A stretch of 6,152 bases of DNA from Deltaproteobacteria bacterium (lineage in GTDB: Bacteria > Desulfobacterota > Desulfuromonadia > Geobacterales > Pseudopelobacteraceae), in assembly GCA_030654645.1 (NCBI GenBank), contig JAURXC010000005.1, positions 1 to 6,152 of the forward strand, in the 5' to 3' direction. This document shows positions 6,099-6,152 of this stretch, in pieces (the stretch's first letter is position 1; the number at the start of each line of letters is the position of its first letter). Under the pieces are notes generated by a model, which worked only from the letters and a program-made list of their open reading frames with translations, was not told the DNA's origin and did no database searches. The position numbers and the translations under genes are program-made.

Positions 6099-6152
6099 GA
6101 ATGGGTTTACTACAGGGTGGCAGGTTACCAGAGGCGCCATTGTTTTTCAAGT
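6099..6152. other. Right end of the window, no gene recognised
   Basis: The last 54 bases return to mixed composition. A frame is open from ATG at 6101 to the edge (17 codons), but it has no Shine-Dalgarno site and no recognisable product. In many bacteria rpmH-rnpA lie here, divergent from dnaA; nothing in these bases resembles the start of rpmH. Confidence 0.4.

Noticed and set aside
6101..6152. Open frame ATG GGT TTA... to the right edge, possibly a divergent gene such as rpmH
   Set aside because: The 17 residues do not resemble the start of ribosomal protein L34 or any protein I know, and no Shine-Dalgarno precedes it.

Overview
The window holds the chromosomal replication-initiation cluster of a Gram-negative-type bacterium. 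All four genes lie on the minus strand. In transcription order (right to left) they are dnaA, dnaN, recF and gyrB, and gyrB runs off the left edge. The order dnaA-dnaN-recF-gyrB, the wording of the DnaN and GyrB proteins, and a GyrB carrying the long C-terminal insertion of Gram-negative gyrases suggest Desulfobacterota, most likely near Desulfuromonadales/Geobacterales. That placement is inferred from protein flavour, not from an rRNA or a search. No mobile element, CRISPR array, tRNA/rRNA or foreign gene is visible.

Layout from right to left. Positions 5908-6152 are the non-coding region upstream of dnaA. They contain DnaA boxes of the form TTATCAACA, one of them mirrored into an 11-bp inverted repeat (6019-6054), next to a very AT-rich stretch (6054-6098, 5 G/C in 45 bases). 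A likely dnaA -10 element lies between the arms of a second inverted repeat. This is the best candidate for oriC. dnaA (4561-5907) follows. A 221-nt gap (4340-4560) then carries three DnaA-box-like sites in tandem, spaced 10 and 11 bp, an AT-rich stretch, and a probable dnaN promoter and ribosome-binding site. dnaN (3218-4339), recF (2108-3208) and gyrB (1-2103, 701 codons seen) are packed with gaps of 9 and 4 nt and look like one transcription unit.

How they work together: DnaA binds the boxes and opens the origin. DnaN is the sliding clamp of the replicative polymerase. RecF helps load RecA at gapped, stalled forks. GyrB, with GyrA, removes positive supercoils ahead of the forks. DnaA boxes on both sides of dnaA make a bipartite origin plausible.

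The protein-coding part is ordinary core genome. I did not find a previously undescribed system. The parts worth a second look are the non-coding ones: the box arrangement, the departure from the usual TTATCCACA box, the promoter/inverted-repeat overlap, and a small motif change in GyrB.
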